Notes: generated by a model from the letters alone, not told the origin. 64,000 bases of DNA from Shewanella algidipiscicola (GCF_003605125.1 NZ_QPQT01000016.1:47287-111286); one strand, 5' to 3'; shown: positions 1 through 9,494, numbered from the stretch's first letter. Numbers and translations: made by a program.

Positions 1-69
1 CTTCTTGGGGGCAAAAATGAAATTAAAAAACAGAATAATACGACCTAAAACCCAACGAACAATAAACAT
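1..69 (-). CDS. Glutaredoxin-like protein, N-terminal fragment (cut by window edge)
   Basis: Only the first 23 codons are present, reading leftward off the window. The fragment starts MFIVRWVLGRII and continues through a hydrophobic helix to a proline-lysine stretch. This resembles the membrane-proximal N-terminus of a small glutaredoxin-domain protein known from Vibrio and Shewanella, but the CxxC active site would lie outside the window, so the family call is inference. The ATG at 69 is preferred over the in-frame ATG at 78 because a GAGG ribosome site lies about nine bases upstream of it and directly abuts the other. Confidence 0.4.
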   Translation of the reverse strand, partial: MFIVRWVLGRIILFFNFIFAPKK

Positions 70-423
70 TGACAGCATCCTCATGTAATTTGATGGGCGC
101 GATTTTAACCTAAGTGTGACCGGGATCAAAGTGATGATTGAGCTGGCTGTATTATCGGGGCCTTGAAATAACGCTTGTTTGGGTTTGCAGCACTTGTTGA
201 TGTGTTAATCGTTAAAGCATGCCGATAATGGCGGAGCAAAGGCCAACAGGGCTTGATCTTAAAAGCCTAACCCCCATGTTATTTCCATGGGGGCGGAGGA
301 GTAAAGGCCACTTGTTACTCAATGGCTTATGGCGTGGCTTATGGTAAGATACGCGCGTTTTTAGACATCAAAGCAGGTTATCGACAAGTTGCTGTTAACC
401 TTGGTCGTTGGAGAGAAGAGACG
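70..423. other. Divergent intergenic region with a leader hairpin
   Basis: This region separates the leftward glutaredoxin-like gene from the rightward DUF445 gene. A clear element is an 8 bp inverted repeat (CCCCCATG at 271-278, CATGGGGG at 286-293) with no T-run after it, so it is better read as a 5' leader hairpin or a weak attenuator than as a terminator. An open frame extends upstream to 322, but that extension does not look like the protein family. No RNA gene or named operator was recognised. Confidence 0.4.
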
Positions 424-1128
424 TTGAACAAGAGCTTTATTACAAATTTACTCGCTGGCGCGGTTATGGCGACAGGCTACCTATTGGCTTCCCCTGTGAT
501 GCTCAATGTTGGATTATTTGCCCTGTCGGGCGCCTTAACCAACTGGCTTGCTATCCATATGCTGTTTGAAAAGGTGCCCGGTTTATATGGCAGTGGGGTG
601 ATACCTGCTCGGTTTGAAGAGTTTAAAGCGGGCATTGCCCATTTGATGATGGAGCAGTTTTTTACCGACGAGAATATCGATAAATTCTTGTCTCAGCAGG
701 GCGATGGTGCGTCGCACATTAACTTAACCCCTATCATTGAACGCGTGGACATGACCCCCGCATTTGACGCGCTAGTGACCACGGTTGAACAATCATCTTT
801 GGGCGGCATGCTCGCCATGTTTGGTGGCACTGATGCCATTGAACCATTAAAGGCGCCTTTTATTGAGAAGATGAAAAACTCACTGATAGAGATCACTCAA
901 AGTGATGATTTTTATGCGCTATTAAAGCAAGAGATTGAGCAGCCTGATGTATTGGCCGAATTGAAAGCTAAAATCACCGCGATAGTACACCAGCGTCTTG
1001 AAGAGTTAACCCCACAACTGGTGAAACAAATTGTTCAAGAGATGATAAAAAAACACTTAGGGTGGCTTGTCGTGTGGGGTGGGGTGTTTGGTGGTTTAAT
1101 TGGTTTGGTCGCCGCCTTGATTGCCTAA
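424..1128 (+). CDS. DUF445 family membrane protein
   Basis: A 234-residue protein of the DUF445 family, whose biochemical role is unknown. It has a membrane segment near the N-terminus (about residues 5-30), a typical family stretch (GALTNWLAIHMLFEKVPGLYG), a long helical middle part, and a C-terminal membrane helix (about residues 212-233, rich in Gly, Leu and Val). That topology suggests a membrane-anchored helical protein. The start is taken as TTG at 424, because the strong GGAGAGAAG site sits just before it and the protein then begins LNKSFITNL, as relatives do; the 34 codons upstream (from 322) do not resemble the family. It appears monocistronic and ends at a strong terminator. Confidence 0.75.
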   Translation: MNKSFITNLLAGAVMATGYLLASPVMLNVGLFALSGALTNWLAIHMLFEKVPGLYGSGVIPARFEEFKAGIAHLMMEQFFTDENIDKFLSQQGDGASHINLTPIIERVDMTPAFDALVTTVEQSSLGGMLAMFGGTDAIEPLKAPFIEKMKNSLIEITQSDDFYALLKQEIEQPDVLAELKAKITAIVHQRLEELTPQLVKQIVQEMIKKHLGWLVVWGGVFGGLIGLVAALIA

Positions 1129-1152
1129 GTAAACGCTTGGATGTCGATAAAC

Positions 1153-1180
1153 AAAAAAGAGAGCTTAGGCTCTCTTTTTT
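1153..1180 (+). terminator. Rho-independent terminator after DUF445 gene
   Basis: The stem AAAAAAGAGAGC / GCTCTCTTTTTT has a short TTAG loop and ends in a T-run. It lies about 25 bases after the stop. The A-rich left arm could let it work in both directions. Confidence 0.85.
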
Positions 1181-1246
1181 GTTTAGTCATTAACGTGTTA
1201 TCTGTGTTAATGTTTTATCTACTGCTATCGACAATATGAGGCGATT

Positions 1247-1597
1247 ATGGACGCTCCCTTAAGCATTAATTATTTAGAAATTCCGGTGTTAGCCATGGCA
1301 CCCACTAAAACGTTTTTTAGTGACGTGTTCGGTTGGCAATTTGTCGATTATGGTGACAGTTATAGCTGCTTTATTAATGCAGGCATAAACGGCGGCTTTT
1401 ACTTAAGCGAACAGCACTTTGACTTAAGCCAAGGTGCGCCCTTGATTGTGATCTATTCGGCGCAACTGACCCACACATTGGCCGAGGTGGAGCGGGCGGG
1501 AGGCGTGATCTCCAAGGCGATATTTTCCTTTCCCGGCGGCCGTCGTTTTCACTTTAAGGACCCCAACGGTAACGAATTTGCGGTTTGGTCACAATAA
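1247..1597 (+). CDS. VOC (glyoxalase/bleomycin-resistance) family protein
   Basis: A 116-residue protein with the vicinal oxygen chelate fold. It opens with a beta strand ending in a family-typical pattern (LEIPVLAMAPTKTFFSDVFGWQF), and its C-terminal strand carries the typical FHFKDPNGNEFAVW motif, whose Glu is commonly a metal ligand. VOC proteins include lyases, dioxygenases and antibiotic-binding proteins, and the substrate cannot be told from sequence. The stop is one base before the ATG of the next gene, so the two are almost certainly one transcript and probably translationally coupled. No signal peptide is visible, so it is cytoplasmic. Confidence 0.75.
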   Translation: MDAPLSINYLEIPVLAMAPTKTFFSDVFGWQFVDYGDSYSCFINAGINGGFYLSEQHFDLSQGAPLIVIYSAQLTHTLAEVERAGGVISKAIFSFPGGRRFHFKDPNGNEFAVWSQ

Positions 1598-1598
1598 T

Positions 1599-1952
1599 AT
1601 GCCACATTGTATCATTGAGTATTCGGCGCCACTGGCGCAGCAGTTCGATATCAACGCCTTAGTCCAAGCCGTGCATCAGGGGGCGATTAATTCAGCCTTA
1701 TTTGAGTCATCGGCCATTAAGTCGCGTAGTTACGCCAGTGAGCATTCACAAATCGGCATGTTAGCCGATGGCAGTTTTATCCATCTCACTTTTCGTATCA
1801 TGCCCGGACGCACTGATGCGCAAAAGCAGCATTTAACCCAGAGTGTCTATCAAGCCATGGCAAGCTTAACCGCTTCGGTCAACAGTATCACCATGGAAGT
1901 ACATGACTTGGTGCCTGAGCACTATTTTAAGCGCAGCATACCTTGCGAATGA
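1599..1952 (+). CDS. 5-carboxymethyl-2-hydroxymuconate isomerase-like protein
   Basis: A 117-residue member of the CHMI branch of the tautomerase superfamily. The protein begins MPHCIIEYS; in this superfamily Pro2 becomes the N-terminal catalytic base after removal of Met, and that residue is present. The C-terminal half has the family stretch around EVHDLVPEHYFKR. Classical CHMI acts in homoprotocatechuate degradation, but no other gene of that pathway lies nearby, so the substrate is uncertain. An open frame reaches upstream to 1578 inside the VOC gene; ATG 1599 is chosen because it places Pro at position 2. It is coupled to the VOC gene. Confidence 0.75.
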   Translation: MPHCIIEYSAPLAQQFDINALVQAVHQGAINSALFESSAIKSRSYASEHSQIGMLADGSFIHLTFRIMPGRTDAQKQHLTQSVYQAMASLTASVNSITMEVHDLVPEHYFKRSIPCE

Positions 1953-1970
1953 GATTAGGATTATCGACAT

Positions 1971-1998
1971 AAAAAAGAGACCTTAAGGTCTCTTTTTT
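1971..1998. terminator. Bidirectional terminator between the CHMI-like gene and asnB
   Basis: AAAAAAGAGACC / GGTCTCTTTTTT form a near-perfect stem with A and T runs on both sides. It sits between two convergent genes and can serve both. Confidence 0.85.
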
Positions 1999-2022
1999 AG
2001 TTTGCGATGTGATACTTATCGC

Positions 2023-3684
2023 TTAAGCATACGCGCTTTCATGTACCGACTGCACTGCACGGCCAGAAGGGTCGATGATGCCTTGTAAGCTCTCATCCCA
2101 AGCCAGCGCTTCAGGCGTCGAACAGGCCACCGACTTGCCGCCAGGCACTGTTTCTGCTGCTGATGGCAGTGGGAAGTGTTCTTCGAAGAAACAACGATAG
2201 AAGTAAGCTTCCTTCGTTTCGGGCGTGTTGTATGGGAATCTAAATTTGGCGTTAGCCAGTTGTAGATCGTCAACCTGCTGCGCCGCATGATCTTTAAGAC
2301 CATCGATCCAAGAGTAACCTACACCATCACTGAACTGCTCTTTTTGACGCCATGCCACTTCTTTGGGCAGTTTGTGCTCAAATGCCTGGCGTAAAATATG
2401 TTTCTCGATGCGGCCATCTTTTGACATTTTAGCTTCAGGGTTGATGCGCATGGCGGTATCGATAAACTCTTTATCAAGAAACGGCACGCGAGCCTCGAGC
2501 CCCCAGGCCGCCATGGCCTTGTTGGCGCGTAGGCAGTCAAATAGGTGTAGCTTGTCCAATTTACGCACTAACTCTTCATGGAAGGCTTGAGCATTAGGCG
2601 CTTTATGGAAGTAAAGATAACCGCCAAATAGCTCATCGGCGCCTTCACCTGACAATACCATTTTTATTCCCATAGCTTTGATTTTACGGGCCATTAAGTA
2701 CATTGGCGTGGCTGCGCGAATGGTGGTGACATCATAGGTTTCAAGGTGGTAGATCACATCTTTAATCGCATCTAATCCATCTTGGAAGGTAAAGGTGATC
2801 TCATGATGTATGGTGCCAATGGCATCGGCCACTTTTTTAGCCGCCAGCAGATCCGGCGCGCCTTCGAGCCCCACAGCAAATGAATGCAACTGAGGCCACC
2901 ATGCATCGCTAGCACCATCATCTTCGATGCGGCGTTTAGCAAAGGTTTGGGTGATAGCTGAGATGATTGATGAATCTAATCCACCCGATAGCAATACGCC
3001 ATAGGGCACATCAGACATCAGCTGACGCTTTACAGCAGCTTCGAGGGCATCGCGTAGCTCATCGACGCTGGCGTCGTTGTGCTCTACTGCGCTAAAAGAT
3101 TGCCAATCACGCTGATAGTACTGCTCGTAACCTGCTGGGGTCAGTAAGTGGCCCGGCTTAAATTCTTCCACGGTTTTACACACAGGCATTAGTGCTTTCA
3201 TTTCAGATGCGATATAGAAGTTACCTTCTGCGTCGCGGCCGGTGTATAGCGGAATGATCCCCATATGGTCGCGACCAATTAAATAGGTATCTTGGGTTTT
3301 GTCGTACAGTACGAAAGCAAAAATACCGTTTAATTTATCTAAAAATGCGCTGCCATATTCTTGGTATAGTGCCAAAATCACTTCGCAATCTGAGTTGGTT
3401 TGATAGCTGTACTTATCGCCTAATTCAGCTTTGAGTTCTTTGTGGTTATAGATCTCACCGTTGACAGCAAGAATCAGCGTTTCATCGTCAGATAACAGTG
3501 GCTGTGCGCCATGTTCGATATCGACAATGGCTAAACGTTCATGGGCTAAAATGGCCTTATCACTGCTGTAGATCCCTGACCAATCAGGGCCACGATGGCG
3601 CAGTAGTTTGGACATCTCTAGTGCCACTTGACGTAGTGGAGTCGCATCGGACTGAATATCTAAAATGGCGAATATTGAACACAT
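2023..3684 (-). CDS. asnB: Asparagine synthetase B (glutamine-hydrolysing)
   Basis: A 553-residue enzyme, close to the 554 of E. coli AsnB, making asparagine from aspartate, glutamine and ATP. After Met removal Cys is N-terminal and serves as the glutaminase nucleophile. The N-terminal domain has the RHRGPDWSG and NGEIYNHKEL motifs of class II amidotransferases; the C-terminal domain has the PP-loop LLSGGLDSS and the LSGEGADELFGGY motif. The start at 3684 is chosen because the longer frame (to 3717) would bury the catalytic Cys; a GGGAG site precedes the chosen ATG. Monocistronic and cytoplasmic. Confidence 0.95.
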   Translation of the reverse strand: MCSIFAILDIQSDATPLRQVALEMSKLLRHRGPDWSGIYSSDKAILAHERLAIVDIEHGAQPLLSDDETLILAVNGEIYNHKELKAELGDKYSYQTNSDCEVILALYQEYGSAFLDKLNGIFAFVLYDKTQDTYLIGRDHMGIIPLYTGRDAEGNFYIASEMKALMPVCKTVEEFKPGHLLTPAGYEQYYQRDWQSFSAVEHNDASVDELRDALEAAVKRQLMSDVPYGVLLSGGLDSSIISAITQTFAKRRIEDDGASDAWWPQLHSFAVGLEGAPDLLAAKKVADAIGTIHHEITFTFQDGLDAIKDVIYHLETYDVTTIRAATPMYLMARKIKAMGIKMVLSGEGADELFGGYLYFHKAPNAQAFHEELVRKLDKLHLFDCLRANKAMAAWGLEARVPFLDKEFIDTAMRINPEAKMSKDGRIEKHILRQAFEHKLPKEVAWRQKEQFSDGVGYSWIDGLKDHAAQQVDDLQLANAKFRFPYNTPETKEAYFYRCFFEEHFPLPSAAETVPGGKSVACSTPEALAWDESLQGIIDPSGRAVQSVHESAYA

Positions 3685-4082
3685 AACAAAAACTCCCAAA
3701 AACTCACTTAATCTCAATTGCCAATCACTTTGACAGCATTTTATCGATTTGCCAAACCTATTTTTTGATAAAACATCGGTTTTATAGGTTTTTTAGTGAC
3801 TATTTACATGGTTGTTTGGGGTGTAAAATGATGATTATTTATTTTAATGGCGATTTTTGTGGTTAATCACTATTTGGGTTGGGTTTTTGATGCCGAGATT
3901 TTGACAATCTTAAATTGACTCGCAGTTTATGATGTTATGGCCAATGTTGGTGGGTAAATGAGCTATTTGTATGGTGTGATGATTATCTATACAGCAAAGG
4001 CTTCAATGAGAAGCCTTTGACAATCTAGTGAGTTGAAACATGTCAGTAAGCGTGAGTGAGTCTGTGACCTAGGCGACTAACA
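3685..4082. other. Intergenic region upstream of asnB with one hairpin
   Basis: An AT-rich stretch holding the asnB promoter and the 3' end of the M28 peptidase transcript. The one clear structure is a 9 bp inverted repeat (CAAAGGCTT at 3995-4003, AAGCCTTTG at 4011-4019). It lacks a good T-run on either strand, so it is at best a weak terminator for the peptidase gene. No gene was recognised. Confidence 0.4.
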
Positions 4083-5777
4083 TTACTGCATGCCTTGGGC
4101 TGTTACATTTTCTGGCCTTTGCGGCGTGTTGGCTGCCGGGGTTTTGGCTGGGCGTAAATGGTGAAACTCAGTGCCCGGGTAGTAACCGGGCCAGTCGTCA
4201 CTATTAGCAAGCGTTTGTGCTGCCTGATAGTAGACGCCTAAATCTTGCAGCGCGCCAGAAAGATCCCAATCGGCACGGTATTCATCGCACACATTGTGAT
4301 AACAGCCTTTCATCTTTTCTTTCATTGATGCACGGTAGGCTTTAGACGCTTCATCGGCAGGTTCATTACCTCCACCGGCAAAGACGGCTGGTACACCATA
4401 TTGGGCGAAGCTGAAGTGATCAGAGCGGAAAAAGCCACCAGCTTCAGGACGGGACTCGCTAACTGCGATACGTTGCTGAGTACTAGCTGCGGTTGCAAGA
4501 TAGCTTTCCAGTTCTGATTTACCTTTACCTACTATAGTGTAATCACTGGTGCGGCCATAAATGTTGGTGCTATCTAAGTTAAATACCGCCACTGTGTTTG
4601 TTAAAGGGTAGAGTGGATTAGCAGCATAATAACGAGAACCAAGCAGACCTTGCTCTTCACCTGTGGTGGCGACAAAGGTTAACGAACGCTGCAAGGGGTT
4701 GCCCTCACTCGCTTGTTTGGCAAATTGGCGGGCAATTTCCAATATGCCAGCAATGCCTGAAGCGTTATCTAAGGCGCCATTGTATATTTGGTCACCCCCT
4801 TTACTAGCATCGACGCCGATATGATCCCAGTGGGCAGTGAAGAGGATCTGCTCTGCCTTAGCTTGGCTGCCCGGAAGCGTGGCGACCACGTTATAGCTGT
4901 TAGTGTATGTGGCTTGATTGGCAAAGGCGATATCGGCAGTTTTGTCCAGTGCCACATTGATGGGGCCGCTTGCGGCGCGGTCAGTTAATGTGGCTAGCGA
5001 TAACCCCGCGGCGTCAAACAGTGCCTTGGCGTTAGTTTGGGTTATCCAGCCCTCAACTTGTACGCGCTGTGCTTGAGTGGCGCTGTCTAATACTAAATCT
5101 TGTTGAGCGCCGGTCCAGCTATTTTCTACCACAGACCAAGGGTAAGCCGCGGGCTGGGTATCGTGCACTATAATGGCGCCCAGTGCACCTTGGCGGCTAG
5201 CCTCTTCAAATTTATAGGTCCAGCGACCATAGTAGGTCATGGCTTTGCCAGTAAATTTCCCCGAATCGGGTAGGGCAAAACCAGGATCGTTGACTAAGAT
5301 CAGCGCGATTTTTCCGCGCATATCAACTCCTTGATAATCGTTCCATTGATATTCTGGCGCGTTGATACCATAGCCGACAAAAACCAGTGGGGCATCCTTG
5401 ATATTCACTTGTTGGTTATCGTGGCGACTGCTAAGCACTATGTCTTGACGATAATGCATTGTGATACCTGCAAGGCTAACTTGTTGCTGTTCGCTGGCGG
5501 TATAGCTCACCATAGGTACAGATTGCAGATAACTGCCATCGTTCGCCCCAATGAGTCCAGCCGAGGCAAAGGCGGTACTGAGATAGTCCAGTGTGAGTTG
5601 CTCGCCACGCGTGGTTGGTGCTCGGCCTTCAAAGGCGTCTGATGACAGGGTTTGGATATCTTGACGAAATCGCGTTTCGTTAAACTCTGGCGTGTTTAAC
5701 GCAGTGTGTATCTCTGTTGGGTTTTGGCTACAGGCGCTGAGTATTATCAGCGCGCATGCGGGCAGGAGTAATCGCAT
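4083..5777 (-). CDS. M28 family metallopeptidase, lipoprotein
   Basis: A 564-residue secreted aminopeptidase-like protein. The N-terminus is a lipoprotein signal with lipobox LSAC (Cys16), so it should be anchored in the cell envelope. A protease-associated (PA) insert lies roughly at residues 130-280. The M28 catalytic domain follows, with the ordered di-zinc ligands visible in AHWDH, NGALDN, TGEEQ, NLDS and RSDHFSF. Family members remove N-terminal amino acids from peptides. The start has a well-placed AGGA site. It appears monocistronic. The exact substrate cannot be read from sequence. Confidence 0.88.
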   Translation of the reverse strand: MRLLLPACALIILSACSQNPTEIHTALNTPEFNETRFRQDIQTLSSDAFEGRAPTTRGEQLTLDYLSTAFASAGLIGANDGSYLQSVPMVSYTASEQQQVSLAGITMHYRQDIVLSSRHDNQQVNIKDAPLVFVGYGINAPEYQWNDYQGVDMRGKIALILVNDPGFALPDSGKFTGKAMTYYGRWTYKFEEASRQGALGAIIVHDTQPAAYPWSVVENSWTGAQQDLVLDSATQAQRVQVEGWITQTNAKALFDAAGLSLATLTDRAASGPINVALDKTADIAFANQATYTNSYNVVATLPGSQAKAEQILFTAHWDHIGVDASKGGDQIYNGALDNASGIAGILEIARQFAKQASEGNPLQRSLTFVATTGEEQGLLGSRYYAANPLYPLTNTVAVFNLDSTNIYGRTSDYTIVGKGKSELESYLATAASTQQRIAVSESRPEAGGFFRSDHFSFAQYGVPAVFAGGGNEPADEASKAYRASMKEKMKGCYHNVCDEYRADWDLSGALQDLGVYYQAAQTLANSDDWPGYYPGTEFHHLRPAKTPAANTPQRPENVTAQGMQ

Positions 5778-5823
5778 CTCATATCCTATTTTTATTGTTA
5801 TTTATGACGGTAGTTTGAGCTTT

Positions 5824-5889
5824 ATTGAGCGCGATCATTATGGTTCTAAGTGGTGTGAGTTGACATGAATAATGTCAGTGGCGCTCAAT
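5824..5889. repeat. Nested inverted repeat in the nagD-peptidase gap
   Basis: A 9 bp perfect inverted repeat (ATTGAGCGC at 5824-5832, GCGCTCAAT at 5881-5889) encloses a second one (TGACAT at 5861-5866, ATGTCA at 5872-5877). Transcripts leaving nagD could fold here, but there is no T-run. The role is unknown. Confidence 0.45.
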
Positions 5890-5981
5890 ATTACTGCTGG
5901 GACATGATGGGGAAGATGGCACACTTTAGCAAGTGAGCCATCTGATTAAAATGTTACGCTTTATGACTATGGGTTGATTGA

Positions 5982-6728
5982 TTAGATAACGTCGATGTCA
6001 CCGGCGCAGTCAAAAATATGGTTAGGTCTAAAGGGTTCTTTTTCGATATCTTTGAGCTGACTGACACCGCTGGTCACTAAGATGGTTTCGAGACCTGCTT
6101 GGAACCCAGCTAAGATATCGGTACGCATGTTATCCCCAATGATAACCGTGTTTTCAGAGTGGCCATTGATGTGGTTGAGTGCACTGCGGATGATCCACGA
6201 ACTGGGTTTACCGACGCAAAAAGGTTTACGGCCGCTGATGCGTTCAATCGGCGCACATAAGGCGCCGCAGGCAGGGCTATAGGCTGGGCCGTGAGTGTCC
6301 GGATTTGTGGCAATAAAACGGGCTCCACCAGCCACAAACTGTGCGGCTTTATGGATCATGTCCCAGTTGTATGAACGAGTTTCACCCACAATCACAAAGT
6401 CAGGATTAATGTCGGTAATGGTAAAGCCGGCTTTGTATAACTCGTGAGTCAAGGCACCTTCACCAATGACATAGGCTTTATCACCCGATTGATGCTTAAG
6501 AAAGTCAGCAGTGGCCATGGCGGAGGTGTAAAAACAGGCTTCTGGAACATTGATGCCAGCAGCGCCGAGGCGGTTTTGCAGATCTTTACCGGTTTGTACG
6601 GGATAGTTGGTGAGGATGACTAACGGATTGCCCTGTTCTAGGATCCGCTCTATAAAGGTATCACTTCCCGGGATAAGCTTGTTGTTATGCAGTAATACAC
6701 CATCGATATCGCAAATTACATTTTTCAT
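5982..6728 (-). CDS. nagD: NagD-like HAD-IIA nucleotide phosphatase
   Basis: A 248-residue HAD superfamily phosphatase, matching the 250 residues of E. coli NagD (UmpH), which dephosphorylates nucleoside monophosphates, chiefly UMP. Motif I is DIDGVLLHN, with the nucleophilic first Asp and the acid/base second Asp; LTNYP is motif II; VGKPSSWI and IGDNMRTDILAGFQAG correspond to motifs III and IV. Similarity to NagD as recalled is strong along the whole length. The start at 6728 is preferred to the longer frame (6779), because the protein then begins MKNVICDIDG as in NagD and a GGAAG site lies at good spacing. The name is historical; no nag sugar genes are nearby. Confidence 0.9.
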   Translation of the reverse strand: MKNVICDIDGVLLHNNKLIPGSDTFIERILEQGNPLVILTNYPVQTGKDLQNRLGAAGINVPEACFYTSAMATADFLKHQSGDKAYVIGEGALTHELYKAGFTITDINPDFVIVGETRSYNWDMIHKAAQFVAGGARFIATNPDTHGPAYSPACGALCAPIERISGRKPFCVGKPSSWIIRSALNHINGHSENTVIIGDNMRTDILAGFQAGLETILVTSGVSQLKDIEKEPFRPNHIFDCAGDIDVI

Positions 6729-6855
6729 CTTTGCTTCCATGTGGCTAGCAGAAATTAACTCCTCTCCATCTAAAACCAATTAAGCAGTAAAAACAATACT
6801 CACAGGCCAATTCTTTAAGTGCTCTAGCAAAGATTGCCTGGGATTACGTGCAAGT

Positions 6856-6881
6856 AAAAAAAGAGACCCTGAGGTCTCTTT
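6856..6881 (-). terminator. Terminator of the purMN operon
   Basis: AAAGAGACC / GGTCTCTTT stem; read on the minus strand it is followed by seven T residues. It lies just after the purN stop. Confidence 0.85.
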
Positions 6882-6908
6882 GTTATTTATGCTGTTAGCT
6901 ATTGCCCG

Positions 6909-7553
6909 TTAATCGGCGGCATAGCCCATAACATCGAGCGGTTTACTGTCGAGATAGGCTGCGCCATCTTTCATGATTAGGCGGTTTTGACTAAACCATT
7001 TAACCACGAGTGGATAGATAGCATGCTCTTGCTCATGAACGCGCTCGGCAAGGGTTGTGGCATCATCTTCTGGGTAAATCGGCACTTTGGCTTGCAAAAT
7101 AACCGGCCCAGCATCGAGCTCAGGTGTGACAAAATGCACGCTGGCACCGTGCTGATTGTCACCGGCATCGATTGCCCGCTGGTGGGTGTGTAGCCCGGTG
7201 TATTTGGGGAGTAAAGAGGGATGAATATTGATCATTCGCCCCTCAAATTGCTGCACAAACTCATCGGTTAATATCCGCATAAAGCCTGCCAGTACGATAA
7301 GATCGGGTTGATACTTATCGATAGCTTGCTTCAGGCGAATATCATAATCGCTACGGGTTTCACCTTGGTGCGCTATCACACAACTGGTATCTATCTCACT
7401 GTGATGGGCACGTACAAGGCCATAAGCATCGGGTTTATTACTGATAACACCAACGACTTCGGCATGTACATTGTCATCACAGCCATCGATAACGGCTTGT
7501 AAATTACTGCCATTACCTGAGATTAAAACTAATACGCGACAGCACTGGGGCAT
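6909..7553 (-). CDS. purN: Phosphoribosylglycinamide formyltransferase
   Basis: A 214-residue enzyme for the third step of purine synthesis, moving the formyl group from 10-formyltetrahydrofolate to GAR. The N-terminal phosphate-binding stretch LISGNGSNLQ is present. The catalytic triad of the family is visible as Asn and His in the NIHPSLLP motif and Asp in the TPELDAGPVI motif. The start ATG overlaps the stop of purM by one base, so it is the second gene of a translationally coupled purMN operon. Cytoplasmic. Confidence 0.95.
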   Translation of the reverse strand: MPQCCRVLVLISGNGSNLQAVIDGCDDNVHAEVVGVISNKPDAYGLVRAHHSEIDTSCVIAHQGETRSDYDIRLKQAIDKYQPDLIVLAGFMRILTDEFVQQFEGRMINIHPSLLPKYTGLHTHQRAIDAGDNQHGASVHFVTPELDAGPVILQAKVPIYPEDDATTLAERVHEQEHAIYPLVVKWFSQNRLIMKDGAAYLDSKPLDVMGYAAD

Positions 7554-8590
7554 TAGATGATCTCCACTTGCTCTTCGTCGCCATTGCGGCTAGCAATGTC
7601 ACCGATTAGCCAAGCGTTTTCACCTTCGGCTTTTAGTAAACTTAAAGCACTGTCTACTTGATCTTGTGGCAAGGCGATAATCATGCCCACGCCACAGTTA
7701 AAGGTACGGTACATCTCAAATTCGGCGATGTTGCCATTGACCATTAACCAGTTAAATACGGTTGGCCACTGCCAAGAATCACCTTTAACCACAGCTTTGG
7801 CGGTATCAGGCAGTACGCGTGGGATATTTTCCCAGAATCCACCGCCAGTAATGTGTGCCATGGCGTGGATATCACTTTGCTCAAGCAGCTTTAGTAGCGG
7901 CTTAACGTAAATTTTGGTCGGCTCGAGTAGGTGATCGATAAGCGGCTTACCATCAAGGTCTTGCTGCGGATCGGCTTGGCTTACTTCAAGCACCTTACGA
8001 ATAAGCGAGTAACCATTTGAGTGCGGGCCGCTCGAACCTAAAGCGATAAGTGCATCACCGGCGACCACTTTAGAGCCGTCTAGCACATCTTCTTTTTCAA
8101 CTACGCCAACACAGAAACCGGCCAGATCGTAATCTTCGCCTTCATACATGCCAGGCATTTCAGCGGTTTCACCACCGATCAATGCACAACCTGATTGGGC
8201 ACAACCTTCGGCAATACCATTGACGACAGAGGTTGCCGTTGCAACATCCAGTTTGCCAGTGGCGTAGTAATCGAGGAAGAACAGTGGCTCTGCGCCGGCA
8301 ACGATTAAATCGTTCACGCACATGGCCACTAAATCAACACCGACACTGTCGTGTTTTTTGTAATCGATGGCCAGTCTAAGCTTGGTACCTACACCATCGG
8401 TGCCAGAAACAAGAACTGGATGTTTGTACTTAGTTGGTAGCTCGCAAAGGGCACCAAAGCCACCGAGGTTGCCCATAACTTCTGGGCGGTGGGTACGTTT
8501 TACAGCAGATTTGATATTGTCTACCAGGGCGTTGCCTGCGTCGATATCAACACCTGCGTCTTTATAGCTTAGTTGGGTAGGAGTGCTCAC
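7553..8590 (-). CDS. purM: Phosphoribosylformylglycinamidine cyclo-ligase
   Basis: A 345-residue AIR synthetase, the same length as E. coli PurM, closing the imidazole ring in purine synthesis with ATP. The N-terminal [16 protein letters not shown] motif, the [12 protein letters not shown] nucleotide-binding stretch and the [11 protein letters not shown]-terminal motif are all present. The start is GTG at 8590, giving a protein that begins [13 protein letters not shown]; an AGAGGA ribosome site precedes it, and the seven extra codons upstream are not family-like. It is first in purMN and divergent from upp, an arrangement also found in E. coli. No PUR-box was recognised. Confidence 0.95.
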   Translation of the reverse strand: MSTPTQLSYKDAGVDIDAGNALVDNIKSAVKRTHRPEVMGNLGGFGALCELPTKYKHPVLVSGTDGVGTKLRLAIDYKKHDSVGVDLVAMCVNDLIVAGAEPLFFLDYYATGKLDVATATSVVNGIAEGCAQSGCALIGGETAEMPGMYEGEDYDLAGFCVGVVEKEDVLDGSKVVAGDALIALGSSGPHSNGYSLIRKVLEVSQADPQQDLDGKPLIDHLLEPTKIYVKPLLKLLEQSDIHAMAHITGGGFWENIPRVLPDTAKAVVKGDSWQWPTVFNWLMVNGNIAEFEMYRTFNCGVGMIIALPQDQVDSALSLLKAEGENAWLIGDIASRNGDEEQVEII

Positions 8591-8802
8591 GGAGGATCCT
8601 CTCGGGTACATCGTTATTGGATTTTTATGCGCCGCATTCTATCAGTTTGTGGAGGCGCTCGAAAGTGATGATTTTGAATATTGAAACGGACTTAGCTCAC
8701 GATTTACCGTGTTTATAAAACTTTATGTTTTCCAATTTGGACAAATCTACTAAAATCGGTGCAATTTGCTCAAAAAACACAAATATGCATCAGGAGAAAA
8801 CG

Positions 8803-9429
8803 ATGAAAGTAGTCGAAGTTAAACACCCTTTGGTCCGTCATAAAATTGGATTAATGCGTGAAGGGGATATTAGTACTAAGCGTTTTCGCGAGTTAGCAGC
8901 AGAAGTAGGAAGCTTATTAACCTATGAAGCGACCGCAGACTTTGAAACTGAGAAAGTGACCATTGACGGTTGGAATGGTCCAGTTGAAATCGATCAAATC
9001 AAAGGTAAAAAAGTCACTGTAGTGCCTATTTTACGTGCGGGTTTAGGCATGATGGATGGTGTACTTGAGCATGTACCGAGTGCGCGTATTTCGGTAGTTG
9101 GTCTTTACCGCGACGAAGAAACCTTGCAGCCAGTGACTTACTTTGAAAAGTTAGCCAGCAACATGCATGAGCGTATCGCGCTTGTGGTCGACCCTATGTT
9201 GGCAACGGGCGGGTCAATGATCGCCACTATCGACTTATTAAAAGCCCGTGGTTGCACCTCAATTAAAGCCTTGGTGTTGGTCGCTGCGCCAGAAGGTGTT
9301 GCTGCACTAGAGAAAGCCCATCCTGATATCGAGCTATTTACTGCATCTATCGATGATTGCCTCAACGAGCAAGGTTATATCTTGCCAGGTCTGGGTGATG
9401 CTGGTGATAAAATTTTCGGCACTAAATAA
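8803..9429 (+). CDS. upp: Uracil phosphoribosyltransferase
   Basis: A 208-residue pyrimidine salvage enzyme converting uracil and PRPP to UMP. The PRPP-binding loop [12 protein letters not shown] and the C-terminal [13 protein letters not shown] uracil-binding region are diagnostic. The start at 8803 ([14 protein letters not shown]) follows a clear AGGAG site; the open frame extends 26 codons further upstream without family similarity. It is divergent from purM. A uracil permease often follows upp elsewhere, but here the gene ends at a strong terminator. Confidence 0.96.
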   Translation: MKVVEVKHPLVRHKIGLMREGDISTKRFRELAAEVGSLLTYEATADFETEKVTIDGWNGPVEIDQIKGKKVTVVPILRAGLGMMDGVLEHVPSARISVVGLYRDEETLQPVTYFEKLASNMHERIALVVDPMLATGGSMIATIDLLKARGCTSIKALVLVAAPEGVAALEKAHPDIELFTASIDDCLNEQGYILPGLGDAGDKIFGTK

Positions 9430-9458
9430 CATGCGGACGGTGTAAACCGTTTGGCAAT

Positions 9459-9494
9459 AAAAAAATCCGATGCCATTGGTGATCGGATTTTTTT
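9459..9494. terminator. Bidirectional terminator after upp
   Basis: AAAAAATCCGAT / ATCGGATTTTTT stem with A and T runs. It separates upp from the convergent acyltransferase gene. Confidence 0.88.

Noticed and set aside
5331..5642. 103-codon plus-strand frame opposite the M28 peptidase
   Set aside because: Antisense shadow without start signals.
5982..6728. Naming nagD as an N-acetylglucosamine pathway gene
   Set aside because: The family is a nucleotide phosphatase and no nag genes are adjacent; the symbol is historical.
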